DNA of 64,000 nt, taken from an uncultured Amphritea sp. Its GTDB lineage: Bacteria > Pseudomonadota > Gammaproteobacteria > Pseudomonadales > Balneatricaceae. Location of the stretch: contig NZ_CAKZLP010000066.1 of NCBI RefSeq assembly GCF_937127095.1, positions 62,001 through 126,000 on the forward strand. The letters run 5' to 3'. Below are positions 27,630-35,950 of the stretch, piece after piece (within the stretch, counting starts at the first letter, position 1; the number at the start of each line of letters is the position of its first letter). A program made the translations under genes and the position numbers. The notes beneath the pieces were generated by a model. That model searched no databases and was not told where the DNA came from. It saw only the letters and a list, made by a program, of their open reading frames with translations.

Positions 27630-28541
27630 GGTGTTTTGATCGATATTTTTAATATTAATGGAGCTTGATTTACGTTGTTGCCATGTGTGATAAATCCGTC
27701 TCCAGGAAACTGAAATTTTTTGCTCATACAATGGTGGACGAAGTTTTGGTGGTACATAGTGACCATCGTGAAAGCGACCGCACAGTGCACAAGTTTCAAC
27801 CATTAGATCACGCATTTCGTCATCAGTAGATGGCAGATTTATTCGACCACTTTTATTCCCCAATACCCGGTCTATACCTCCGGCAACTGCGCATGGGTAA
27901 TAGCCCTGTGGCGTGAGTCCAATCCCGCATGAGGTGGCTATAGAACAAGCATTTCGATAGTCTGCAAATCGATACCAATGACTATCCTGAGGAGCCTGAT
28001 TAAAAGGTCCGAAAGAGGGCTGAATGTTATTGTTCTTTTCTGAGTTCTCAATGCTGATTGATGTTGGGACTTGATCAAGCATGCGGTTTACTTTTTTGCC
28101 ATGACCATTGCTTACTACCTCAACTAAGGTTGAGGGGCTGTATGCGATATAACGCTCCATTTCATCCAATATACTCAAGAAATCTGGATGTAACGTAGGC
28201 TCACCGCCCAAGAGGCGAATCCGCTCCCAATGCCTTTTACTCTCGATGGATTCATTAACAAATTGGCTAATTTTGCTGAGGCTAATGTGTGATGCCTCGG
28301 GGGCTTGCGCACTAGAACGGTTACAGTTATTGCATCTGAGGTTGCAGAGATAAGTTAAATCGATTTCTATTAGTGTGGTTGCCGGTTTGTATTGATAGCC
28401 AAGTAACCGGGTCAATGGACGTTGGACTCGAAGCCAACGCCATACACTTTTTAAAGCAAACCCAAGACGAACGATACCTATAAAACGACGAGGATAGTCC
28501 TGATGGTATTTATAGCTTTGGGACGAATCATACTTTTTCAT
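27600..28541 (-). CDS. Radical SAM protein of a glycosyltransferase island
   Basis: A 313-residue protein with the radical SAM cluster motif CNLRCNNC (Cys66, Cys70, Cys73) after IEIDLTYL, a GGEP motif (RLLGGEPTLHP) and the VEVVSNGHG strand. The C-terminal part has further cysteines (CSIATSCGIG, GYYPCAVAGG and CALCGRFHDG) that may hold a second Fe-S cluster as in SPASM/twitch proteins. Substrate unknown; no precursor peptide was recognised nearby. The ATG at 28541 is preferred to an upstream TTG at 28565. Part of an A+T-richer island with glycosyltransferases, so it may modify a sugar, peptide or lipid carrier. Confidence 0.8.
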   Translation of the reverse strand: MKKYDSSQSYKYHQDYPRRFIGIVRLGFALKSVWRWLRVQRPLTRLLGYQYKPATTLIEIDLTYLCNLRCNNCNRSSAQAPEASHISLSKISQFVNESIESKRHWERIRLLGGEPTLHPDFLSILDEMERYIAYSPSTLVEVVSNGHGKKVNRMLDQVPTSISIENSEKNNNIQPSFGPFNQAPQDSHWYRFADYRNACSIATSCGIGLTPQGYYPCAVAGGIDRVLGNKSGRINLPSTDDEMRDLMVETCALCGRFHDGHYVPPKLRPPLYEQKISVSWRRIYHTWQQRKSSSINIKNIDQNTSYTQRLKKP

Positions 28542-28556
28542 TTGTACAGATAGCCT

Positions 28557-29378
28557 ATGGATCAAGAAAAATTGCTGGTTATAGGTAATGGACCGGGTGA
28601 CTTACCAATGGATGTTGGTAAATGGCCGCGTGTAACATTTAACGCAGTAAATAACACCTTGGCAGAGCCTAATGAGATACGGGTTATGAATAGCAAAACG
28701 GCAGGAAGGTTGGGGCCTGATTTGCAGTTCCTGGTAAGTAGTGAGCACTTTTCGCGTAAGTGGTGTAGGCAGTTCCAAGCCCAGCTTCTCCTAACAGCTA
28801 TGGAATTAAAAGCAGAGCTAAATTGTGTACCTTCCACCGGGTTGGTCAGTTTAAGAGTGTTATCAGGAATGAAAATGCCATTGTGTATATACCGAATGAC
28901 ACTTTGCCCTAGTCTAATGAGGCAGCCAGAAATGTCACAGCGTAAGCCACTACCAGCAGCCTTCCATAATTGGTTAGGTGAGCGTCGTTTAGCATTGCAG
29001 TTGTGGCAAAATGCAGCGGATAGTCTGTACTGGCCACAATTGCATTTTCCGTTAGAAAATAACGCAGAAAATGAAAGTGGCTGCGGTGATCCGGCATCTG
29101 AACTGTTGCAATGGTTTACCTCGAGTGAAGGCCAGCCGGAATCAGGAAATACAGATGAGTTAAACAGGCTTTCAGAATTGCCCTTAGCCTCTTGGCTGTT
29201 ATCGGCAGATGACCAAAAGTTGCGAGAGCTTGAGTGTTTCTTTTTTCTTTCCAGATACAAACGGGCGACTCCGAACTGGTGGCTGTATCGCAATAATCTA
29301 TCTTCTGTCATCAATGATCTTCAGCTACGTCTAATGCAGGTTCAGCAATATCTGAGTAATCTGCCTTTGGCAAACTAA
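28557..29378 (+). CDS. GT29-like (sialyltransferase-motif) protein, putative
   Basis: A 273-residue protein with LLVIGNGPGDLPMDVGKWPRVTFNAVN at the N-terminus and VPSTGLVSLRVL at residues 91-102. The GNGP...FN pattern plus PSTG resembles the L- and S-motifs of GT29-type sialyltransferases and their bacterial relatives, so a glycosyltransferase role is inferred. It is transcribed against the rest of the island. Its start lies 16 bases from the divergent radical SAM start, and its last 68 bases overlap the 3' end of the large glycosyltransferase gene. An antisense frame is open too but looks like a Ser/Cys-rich shadow. Confidence 0.6.
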   Translation: MDQEKLLVIGNGPGDLPMDVGKWPRVTFNAVNNTLAEPNEIRVMNSKTAGRLGPDLQFLVSSEHFSRKWCRQFQAQLLLTAMELKAELNCVPSTGLVSLRVLSGMKMPLCIYRMTLCPSLMRQPEMSQRKPLPAAFHNWLGERRLALQLWQNAADSLYWPQLHFPLENNAENESGCGDPASELLQWFTSSEGQPESGNTDELNRLSELPLASWLLSADDQKLRELECFFFLSRYKRATPNWWLYRNNLSSVINDLQLRLMQVQQYLSNLPLAN

Positions 29379-32340
29379 ATAAGCTGTTGAGGATGTCTCG
29401 CTGATTGGCTTTGTATTCGCTGGAGTACGGAGATCGCTGATGGTAGTAGCAGAACACTTCATCGATAAAAGTTGGGCATTCAGCCATTTCTGCTAATGGC
29501 AGCATAAGTGCGTAGTCAGTAGCGCTTTCTACCCAATTTTCATTGTATTTGAGATATTGGGAAGGTAATTGATCAAATAGCTTTTTGCGAAAACCTCTTA
29601 GGTGTGCCCAAACGTTGCCACCACCTACTTCACGTGGATTCTGGAAGTTTGGAGTGTAAAGGTGTAGTGGTTTGTCTGGGCGAAACATTCCCCCATTAAT
29701 CAGGTCTGCGCCTGAATTAATAGATTCATGTAATTTTGATGCAATCTCTTGAGACATTAAAGCGTCGTCTAGATCCAGGGTTACAATCATGGTTTCTGGA
29801 TTTGTGCAGATATCCCTTACAGCAGTATGAAAGTTTTGTATGTGTCCATGCCTTTTTGTGCGACGTATCAGAGTAGTGCGCTCTTTTAATGTGCCCAGTA
29901 ATAACGGCAGATGCCAATTGTTAGAAAGAGGGCTTCCGTCATCAATGACTATCAAACCAAACTGTTGATTGTTCTGCATGCTTAAAGAATGAAAGCAGCG
30001 ACGTAGCTTTCCGATACTGGTATCACGGCCTTTAAGTAAAAAGATCAATACTTCATTACGTGTCGGATAACCCCAATCCGTTTCTGCCAATAAATCCCAC
30101 TTCCCCTTTTGAGCTAATGGCTCTCGTCCTTGGCTAATCAGGTCACGCCATATTGGGAAATCAGGGTTGTCTTTATCAGTATTCATTGGGTGAAGGTAAA
30201 AAGTGCGATGATCACCACCGCGAACGGACAAACCGTTTTCTGAATTCGTACTCTGTACACTCCGATGCCACATCAGTTTATATTTATCTTTGTCGATAGT
30301 ATTGGGAAGAGGACATAGGCTTCGTAGGCGTGGAAGGTGCAGTAATCCACATCTTATTTCAGGTGGGAACTGACCCGCTTCACCTTGATATGGCTTGAAG
30401 TTTGTTTGTAGTTGAGGAATGTTGAAACCTACAGATACAACGCCTTTTCTCATTAACGCTTCACGCATCTCTTTCAAGTAGTTATGCTGAAAGTCGTGGC
30501 GGCCGATTAAAACATCTGAGTCACATTGCAGTACATGAGATGTTTTTATCTGATCAAAAGCCCATAATTGGGGAAACAATGGGGCACAGATACTGGTGTG
30601 ACTAGAGCAAATATCGCTGTTTCCAAACCATTTCAGATACGTGTTACGGATCTCGTTTTCGGCTGTTGGTGCTTCCCAGACTTCGTCCAGAACCCCTTCA
30701 GATAATAAGAGCTGGGCTAATGACCTCACTTTATCAAGATCTCCCTTGGCGTATTGGCGAAGAAATGGGCCGTTATATGTGTCGATAAGAATAACAGTCT
30801 GATTAAAGGATGCCGGATAGGATAAATGACTAACAATATGCTGTACTTGATCGTACAGCAGGTCAGAGTCCTGGGGACAGCTTTTAATAAGCAGTGTTAC
30901 ATCACTCTCTGTTCTGGGTGCTTGTATAGGTGTTCCATCTACTTTGAGGCAATGAGGAAAAATCTCTTCGATCAATTCTCGGTAAAAAGTAGAGAAACCC
31001 TCCAGTTTTTCCAGGGACTCATGCAAACGCATGGTCGTTTTTCTTCGGGCTAATTCATAGTCCGATTGGCCGAGTACAGTAATGCTGTAAAGCCGCGCTG
31101 AAGCGTCTAGAAAGCGTGATGGTGATAATGGAGCGATGTCCTTGCCAATATCGATGTATATAAGTTCGCCATCAACTAGTCTCAGGTTTGCGCGCTTAAT
31201 ATTACTAGTTACATAGCCACTAGAGTGTAAGCACTTGAGGAATTGCCTCGCAATTTCAGCCGAAAGAAAAGTCGGTATTGGTTCACTTTCAAACCATGGG
31301 TACTGGCAAGACCAGGTACCATTTTCTTTTTCCTTCCAATCGGCATCAGGGATTGGTCCTAGGGCTTGGGATGTGATTGCCTGGAGTCGTTTCACATCGG
31401 TGTCATTCATTGCATGAGGGTAAAAGCTTTTGTAAACCGAATGCTCATCTCTCCATACGACACCTTCTTGGCCGACCCCGAGCAAGGTTCCTTCCTGGTG
31501 TAAGGCTTCGTGCCAATGTTTAGTTGCCGTAGCCAATTTTTTTCGTTGTTGTGACCATTGAGCGGAACGTCTGTTCTGTTCACTAACTTCACCATCAAGA
31601 GAGTATATTGAATATATTGGGTAAGGTTGTACGGTTCCTCGTTCTGGCTGTAACATCAACAGCTCTGCAACTAGCCAATGGTCTTCGGCGCTTTTAACAT
31701 CTGGATAGCGTATCCCGCTATTTGTGTGAAGCACAAGATTGCATGAGGGCAGTTCTTGCTCGGCTCCTTTAAGACAGAAAGCATCGATAAAGTTAAGTAA
31801 TCTATTTTTGTCTTGTAATACATCCGGGTCGGCAATATTGCTCCATGCGAGTAACTGTCCACCTTTTTCCAGGTGGTTACTCCCGAGAACGTATAGTGCG
31901 TCATCACCCACACCGGCTTGGACCATTGTTGATACGGAGTTTTGAGCGGCAAATTTATCATCTGCGTCTAATCGTGCGATCCAAGATGCAGCAGGTAATT
32001 CAGAATCAACCCAGTCTAGTAGAGCATTTCTTGCTCTTGCAGCTGTACCACAGAGTGCATGAATAATGATTACACGGGGGTCATTCAGCCAGTCTTCTAT
32101 ATCGGAAATCCAATCATCAGATGAGTCGTCATCTAATATAACGATAGCAGCATCTCCCTGCTGAATGGCGGTTTGCTCCATTGCGGAACTGAGTGCTGAT
32201 ACTAAATGTTTCCCTTGGTTCCTGACGCAGATACCTATAATAATAGAAGCATTCAGGGCTTCATTGCTTAATGGTGATCGAAGCTGATAGAAGCGAGAAG
32301 ACAAAACAGTATCAATTGTCCGTGGGGCTGGTGTATGCAT
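29311..32340 (-). CDS. Large multidomain protein: GT2, kinase-like, GT-like and GT2 domains
   Basis: About 1009 residues from the preferred ATG at 32340 (AAAGGA sits 9 bases upstream; an ATG at 32388 is alternative). Domain 1 (about 32-250): GT2 with VILDDDSSDD and WIARLDADDK. Domain 2 (about 283-465): protein-kinase-like, with glycine loop LGVGQEGVVW (287-296), Lys304, catalytic-loop equivalent SNIKRANLRL (379-388) and DFG-like IDIG (Asp397); the HRD Asp is Asn380. Domain 3 (about 480-740): nucleotide-sugar-transferase-like with HVLQCDSDVLIG. Domain 4 (about 760-985): GT2 with VIDDGSP and TLDLDDAL. No membrane segment. It probably builds and perhaps phosphorylates a glycan; the product is unknown. 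Confidence 0.8.
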   Translation of the reverse strand: MHTPAPRTIDTVLSSRFYQLRSPLSNEALNASIIIGICVRNQGKHLVSALSSAMEQTAIQQGDAAIVILDDDSSDDWISDIEDWLNDPRVIIIHALCGTAARARNALLDWVDSELPAASWIARLDADDKFAAQNSVSTMVQAGVGDDALYVLGSNHLEKGGQLLAWSNIADPDVLQDKNRLLNFIDAFCLKGAEQELPSCNLVLHTNSGIRYPDVKSAEDHWLVAELLMLQPERGTVQPYPIYSIYSLDGEVSEQNRRSAQWSQQRKKLATATKHWHEALHQEGTLLGVGQEGVVWRDEHSVYKSFYPHAMNDTDVKRLQAITSQALGPIPDADWKEKENGTWSCQYPWFESEPIPTFLSAEIARQFLKCLHSSGYVTSNIKRANLRLVDGELIYIDIGKDIAPLSPSRFLDASARLYSITVLGQSDYELARRKTTMRLHESLEKLEGFSTFYRELIEEIFPHCLKVDGTPIQAPRTESDVTLLIKSCPQDSDLLYDQVQHIVSHLSYPASFNQTVILIDTYNGPFLRQYAKGDLDKVRSLAQLLLSEGVLDEVWEAPTAENEIRNTYLKWFGNSDICSSHTSICAPLFPQLWAFDQIKTSHVLQCDSDVLIGRHDFQHNYLKEMREALMRKGVVSVGFNIPQLQTNFKPYQGEAGQFPPEIRCGLLHLPRLRSLCPLPNTIDKDKYKLMWHRSVQSTNSENGLSVRGGDHRTFYLHPMNTDKDNPDFPIWRDLISQGREPLAQKGKWDLLAETDWGYPTRNEVLIFLLKGRDTSIGKLRRCFHSLSMQNNQQFGLIVIDDGSPLSNNWHLPLLLGTLKERTTLIRRTKRHGHIQNFHTAVRDICTNPETMIVTLDLDDALMSQEIASKLHESINSGADLINGGMFRPDKPLHLYTPNFQNPREVGGGNVWAHLRGFRKKLFDQLPSQYLKYNENWVESATDYALMLPLAEMAECPTFIDEVFCYYHQRSPYSSEYKANQRDILNSLFSLPKADYSDIAEPALDVAEDH

Positions 32341-33172
32341 GCTTCCATTCCTTTGCACGTTGTTGAATATCCTTTTTGCACCATCCAAATAGTGAATAGG
32401 CTCTTAGAAAAAATTTAAGTTTAACGTCATCTGTCATCAGATGTTTATGTAAGTGATAAAAATGGCCGAGCCCATCTAGCTTACTCTCGCTTAACTTAGT
32501 TGATAGTGATCGCTGCTTAGTATCTAGAATCCAGTTTGATGTATGAGATTCAGTGAAGGCGACTTTTACATTTTTTAGATTAAGTACTCGAATGGCCAGG
32601 TCCCGGTCATTGCAACTGGCTAAGTTGTCTGTAAAACAGCCAGAACTTACAAGTGCTGAAAGGCGAATAAAAGTGTTGGAGCCTTGCCAACCTGGATTCC
32701 CAATTAAAAAATCATCCACGCAGACTCTACAAATTGGCTCACGGTTCTGCTCATGGCCGTCGATTATGAGGCGAAGACCAGATAAAACTACATCAGGCCA
32801 GTCGTGCTCATAGGCATGTGCGCTGCATAAAGAGATATGATTGCAATCCCAAGTATCATCATCGTCAAGAATCGCGATATAACAATCAGGCCAGTGCTCC
32901 TGTATAAACCGAATACCTTTATTCCAGCTGGATGCTGCCCCTGATGAAATCTTATTCTCAATGATATGGATTGGTATCTCAGAGGTAGGGAGATTGGGAA
33001 TGAAGCTTGAAGTACTTGTATCGCTATCAACGACAATGACTAAGTTACTAGGAAATAATTTTTGCGCACAGACTGATGTCACTGCGCGATGAAGAAGTAC
33101 CTCTCTTTCCGGCAATGTTGCGATTAAAGCAACAATAGTAAGAGCCGCGTCCTTGGTTCTTGTCGGTTTCAT
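32312..33172 (-). CDS. Family 2 glycosyltransferase
   Basis: A 286-residue GT-A fold enzyme: TIVALIATLPEREVLLHRAVTSV as the start of the nucleotide-binding fold, VIVVDSD strand, and the metal-binding acidic run AILDDDDTWD near residue 115. No membrane segment. The gene overlaps the start of the large multidomain protein by 29 bases, so the two are co-transcribed and probably coupled. Donor and acceptor are unknown. It is the first gene of the island's minus-strand operon, reading away from the transposon remnant. Confidence 0.85.
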   Translation of the reverse strand: MKPTRTKDAALTIVALIATLPEREVLLHRAVTSVCAQKLFPSNLVIVVDSDTSTSSFIPNLPTSEIPIHIIENKISSGAASSWNKGIRFIQEHWPDCYIAILDDDDTWDCNHISLCSAHAYEHDWPDVVLSGLRLIIDGHEQNREPICRVCVDDFLIGNPGWQGSNTFIRLSALVSSGCFTDNLASCNDRDLAIRVLNLKNVKVAFTESHTSNWILDTKQRSLSTKLSESKLDGLGHFYHLHKHLMTDDVKLKFFLRAYSLFGWCKKDIQQRAKEWKHAYTSPTDN

Positions 33173-33340
33173 CTGATTTTGATTGTGAGTCTGTATTCTG
33201 AAGAGTTAACGAAATTAGAGCATGAGCAGTACATCTGTTTATACCGTCTATCAAACTTGTGGCAATTCACTCACCAAATTAAGAATGGTTTATGCCTAGA
33301 ACTAGAATTTATCAAAGACTACCTTAATCAGTTTTCATTG

Positions 33341-33520
33341 CATATAGACGTACTGGATGACTGGGTTGGAGAAGCTAACCCTGGGACGCGTAACAATCAG
33401 TTGGAGAGCATGGAGGATCGACATGGAAACTGTTCGAGCCTGATCACCAGTCAGCTACCGGTCACGGAGTGGCTCAAGGCGATAGGTGATGCCTGCCACC
33501 TGGGCCGATGCGATTCGGAT
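33341..33520 (+). pseudogene. istB: IstB (IS21 family) remnant, frameshifted
   Basis: Translation of 33341-33490 reads IDVLDDWVGEANPGT then LESMEDRHGNCSSLITSQ and LPVTEWLKAIGD, which matches the Walker B to C-terminal part of IstB, the AAA+ helper of IS21 transposition (LDDWG, DDRHG..STLITSQLPV, W..IGD). After about 33493 the match continues one frame over (ATWADAIRI for the usual ATLADAIL). The P-loop half and IstA are missing. It is a decayed IS21-type element. The 5' part of this open frame (33179-33340) shows nothing recognisable. Confidence 0.8.
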
Positions 33521-33610
33521 CAAGGGGTCAGGTCTTGCGTTTTGCAGAACGGCCGCTCAACTGGGATCAAGGGGTCAGGTCTTGCGTTTTGCAGAACGGC
33601 CGCTCAACTG
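33517..33610 (+). repeat. Perfect 47-bp tandem duplication
   Basis: Two identical 47-bp copies, 33517-33563 and 33564-33610, each starting GGATCAAGGGGTCAGG and ending GGCCGCTCAACTG. The sequence GGGGTCAGGTCTTGCGTTTTG looks like the palindromic termini found with transposon remnants. Identity of the copies implies a recent event. Nothing protein-coding is supported here. Confidence 0.95.
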
Positions 33611-33622
33611 CAAAATACAAGA
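33580..33622. repeat. Inverted repeat (hairpin) at the edge of the duplication
   Basis: TCTTGCGTTTTGCA (33580-33593) pairs with TGCAAAATACAAGA (33609-33622) with two mismatches and a 15-base loop. The left arm occurs twice because of the 47-bp duplication; the right arm occurs once. Probably a mobile-element or REP-like palindrome. 33623-33698 holds nothing recognised. Confidence 0.8.
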
Positions 33623-33698
33623 CGCACGCTCTTTTTTTGTTTACCTGCGAACAATCGTCTTCGGCTTGCCTCTCAGTGTTCTCTACGACCTCTAGCTT

Positions 33699-33887
33699 TT
33701 AAAAGTTATTCTCCATAGACGGTCCCTCTAACGCCAGAATTTCTGCTCTGATAGTCTCGGCTTCAGCGGTCAGGGCAGAGTAGGTAGCAATATCCCCGTT
33801 ACGCTGCGCTTGCATAGCCTGTTGAAGCGTATCCAGGTAAAGTTTGTTTAACTTCTTGGTAGGGTTTTTCTTAAATATTGAGAACAT
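33699..33887 (-). CDS. DUF6435 family small protein
   Basis: A 62-residue protein, MFSIFKKNPTKKLNKLYLDT followed by QQAMQAQRNGDIATYSALTAEAETI. The MF.LFK..PTKKL opening and the AQRNGDI..YS.LT.EAE helix match the small DUF6435 proteins common in Gammaproteobacteria. Function unknown; mostly one long helical hairpin. Stands alone between the transposon remnant and a diguanylate cyclase gene. Confidence 0.8.
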   Translation of the reverse strand: MFSIFKKNPTKKLNKLYLDTLQQAMQAQRNGDIATYSALTAEAETIRAEILALEGPSMENNF

Positions 33888-34233
33888 ATAAAGCTCTGTT
33901 TAAGTGTGTCTTCAGTCCTATACGCATATGAATCTGTTTTAGTTTTTAATCTTTTTAATTGAGTGAAAATATAGTCCGTTTGAGTACGGGCGATTCGTCG
34001 TGACGCTTTGGTTATGTATGACTGCGTTAACCTGGAAGTGAAATTCAGAGGCCTTATGTTACAGGTCAGGTTAGTGACAAATAAGATAGTATTTTACCGC
34101 ATGCGGGGTAAACTTTAGATATCAGGTAAAGCTAAACAGGTGGTTTTCATATCGGGTCAGTATTTGGTAGGTGAGGTCGATATGTCAGGTAAATCTACGG
34201 CAGGCCTGTCGCGTTATTGGGTGAGTTTATCCT
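33888..34233. other. Non-coding stretch with a palindrome
   Basis: 346 bp without a supported gene between the DUF6435 gene and a diguanylate cyclase gene. It holds a near-perfect palindrome TTTACCGCATGCGGGGTAAA (34093-34112), a possible regulatory site for the downstream cyclase. No promoter boxes of high quality were seen. Confidence 0.5.
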
Positions 34234-35313
34234 ATGAATAAATTTAATGAGATAGTCGCACATGCGCGTGATGGCGTTGGCTCTATGTGCCCTGATCGTC
34301 ACCACCTGATCTGTCAGTTATTTGAAGAATACATCGAGATGTATGCTTCCCGTGATGATCGGTTAACCTCACGTTTTAGCGATAATTTTAGTGGTTACGC
34401 AGGGAGTAGTGATCTTCTTATCACCGATAAAGCAGAGTGGGTGCGCATTACACGGCAAGACTTCGCACAAGTCCCTGAGCGAATTGGTATTGAGATGCTG
34501 GACTTGTCACTGCAAGACCTGGCCGACGATGTTGTTGTCGCTACCGCGTTTTTCCATATTCACCTGCCGTCTTTTGAACAGGTTCTATCGAATAAAGTTG
34601 CCCGGCTGGTGCTGATTTTCCGTCAGGAGCAGGATGCCTGGAAAATAGTTCATAGCGGAATATCCATTCCGTTTGGATTGGCGAGTGGCAACGAAATTTA
34701 TCCGATGTCAGCCATGGAAGAGCGCAACCTCGAACTGGAGCAGATCATTAATGTTCGGACTCAAGAGCTGGCTGAAGCCAACAGGCTACTGCAAATACAA
34801 AGTAATACCGATGGCTTGACGAATATTAGTAACCGCCGTCATTTTGATTATGTGCTTAGCCAGGAGTGGAATCGATGCCAGCGCAGCCGCTTACCCTTGG
34901 CGGTTATAATGCTGGATATCGATCATTTTAAAAAATTTAATGACCTGTATGGACATATTGCTGGTGATGCGTGCTTGCAGCAGCTGGCGCAGGGACTGTC
35001 TCAGTCAGCACGTCGCGTTGGTGAATTAGTTGCACGTTATGGCGGGGAGGAGTTTGTCATCCTTTTACCTAACACGGATAAACAGACTGCAGTGGAGGTG
35101 GCAAAGCAGATTAAGGAGATGGTTTTATCGTTAGCGATCCCTCACGCTAAGTCGTCTCACAGGATTGTCTCCGTAAGTCTGGGCGTGGCGAGTGTGCTTC
35201 CATCAATGAAACAGCAGCCTCTGGAGCTGGTGCGCATGGCCGATGACGCACTCTATCGCGCTAAATTTGCCGGACGTAATTGTATACAGCTGGAGGACAG
35301 CGATTCAGTCTGA
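34234..35313 (+). CDS. Diguanylate cyclase with N-terminal NTF2/SnoaL-like domain
   Basis: 359 residues. Residues about 20-150 look like an NTF2/SnoaL-like ligand-binding fold (LFEEYIEMYASRDD, NFSGYAGSSDLLITDKAEW, DAWKIVHSGIS). A coiled linker (EERNLELEQIINVRTQELAEAN) leads to a GGDEF domain from TDGLTNISNRRHFD, with the active-site GGEEF. The inhibitory I-site position reads RVGE, so Asp is replaced by Glu and product inhibition may be weak. Soluble. Makes c-di-GMP, presumably in response to a ligand of the N-terminal domain. Confidence 0.88.
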   Translation: MNKFNEIVAHARDGVGSMCPDRHHLICQLFEEYIEMYASRDDRLTSRFSDNFSGYAGSSDLLITDKAEWVRITRQDFAQVPERIGIEMLDLSLQDLADDVVVATAFFHIHLPSFEQVLSNKVARLVLIFRQEQDAWKIVHSGISIPFGLASGNEIYPMSAMEERNLELEQIINVRTQELAEANRLLQIQSNTDGLTNISNRRHFDYVLSQEWNRCQRSRLPLAVIMLDIDHFKKFNDLYGHIAGDACLQQLAQGLSQSARRVGELVARYGGEEFVILLPNTDKQTAVEVAKQIKEMVLSLAIPHAKSSHRIVSVSLGVASVLPSMKQQPLELVRMADDALYRAKFAGRNCIQLEDSDSV

Positions 35314-35329
35314 CGCTCGTCACAACTGC

Positions 35330-35938
35330 TCAGCCTTCCAGCTGAGCGGCTTGGTTTACCAGATCGGGAAGGCTTTCTGCACGCATCTTGCTCATCACCC
35401 GTGAACGGTGTACTTCGACGGTTTTCGGACTGATACCTAACTCTTCGGCTATCTCCCGGTTGGCCTTGCCGCTAACCACCAGAGCCATCACTTCCCGTTC
35501 CCGTCGGCTGAGGGTTTCGTATAGTTTGCGTACCTGTTCTTCAAGCTGACGGTCAGCGAACATCTCATCGGCTTTTTTCAGTGCGTTCTGCACCAGCGGG
35601 ATCAGCACTTCATCATCGAAGGGTTTTTCCAGAAAGTCGATCGCGCCGTTTTTCATCGCGGTAACAGCCATGGGAATATCTCCATGACCACTGAGGACGA
35701 TGATAGGCAGGCGGATATCCCGTTCCAGCATAATTTGCTGCAGTGCCAGACCGTTGATTTCGGGCATTCGCACATCCAGTAGCAGGCAGCCTTTGTCGCC
35801 CTTGTAGTTATTCAGAAACTCCCGGGCAGAGGCAAAACTCTGAACGGGCAGGTCGTCGCTTTCTAATAGCCATTGCATGGAATCACGAAAATCATCATCG
35901 TCATCCACAATAAAAACGGTGCCGCTGTATCTGGTCAT
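35330..35938 (-). CDS. FixJ-type response regulator
   Basis: 202 residues. Receiver domain (1-120) with acidic pocket VDDDDDF and phospho-acceptor Asp55 in LLLDVRMPEING; Lys in FLEKPFDDEVL. LuxR/FixJ-type HTH from about residue 137 (LSRREREVMALVVSGKANRE, then SPKTVEVHRSRVM). Activates transcription when phosphorylated, most likely by the kinase encoded 12 bases upstream. Confidence 0.93.
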   Translation of the reverse strand: MTRYSGTVFIVDDDDDFRDSMQWLLESDDLPVQSFASAREFLNNYKGDKGCLLLDVRMPEINGLALQQIMLERDIRLPIIVLSGHGDIPMAVTAMKNGAIDFLEKPFDDEVLIPLVQNALKKADEMFADRQLEEQVRKLYETLSRREREVMALVVSGKANREIAEELGISPKTVEVHRSRVMSKMRAESLPDLVNQAAQLEG

Positions 35939-35950
35939 GGTTGTCAGGTC

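Noticed and set aside
28562..29314. 250-residue open frame on the minus strand, starting ATGA over the giant gene's stop
   Set aside because: Tempting as part of the minus-strand operon, but its product is Ser/Cys/Asn-rich without any domain-like pattern, while the opposite strand gives GNGP and PSTG motifs. Treated as a shadow, though strand-specific RNA would settle it.
33179..33718. 179-residue open frame
   Set aside because: Built from an IstB remnant, a frameshift and a 47-bp duplication; not an intact gene.
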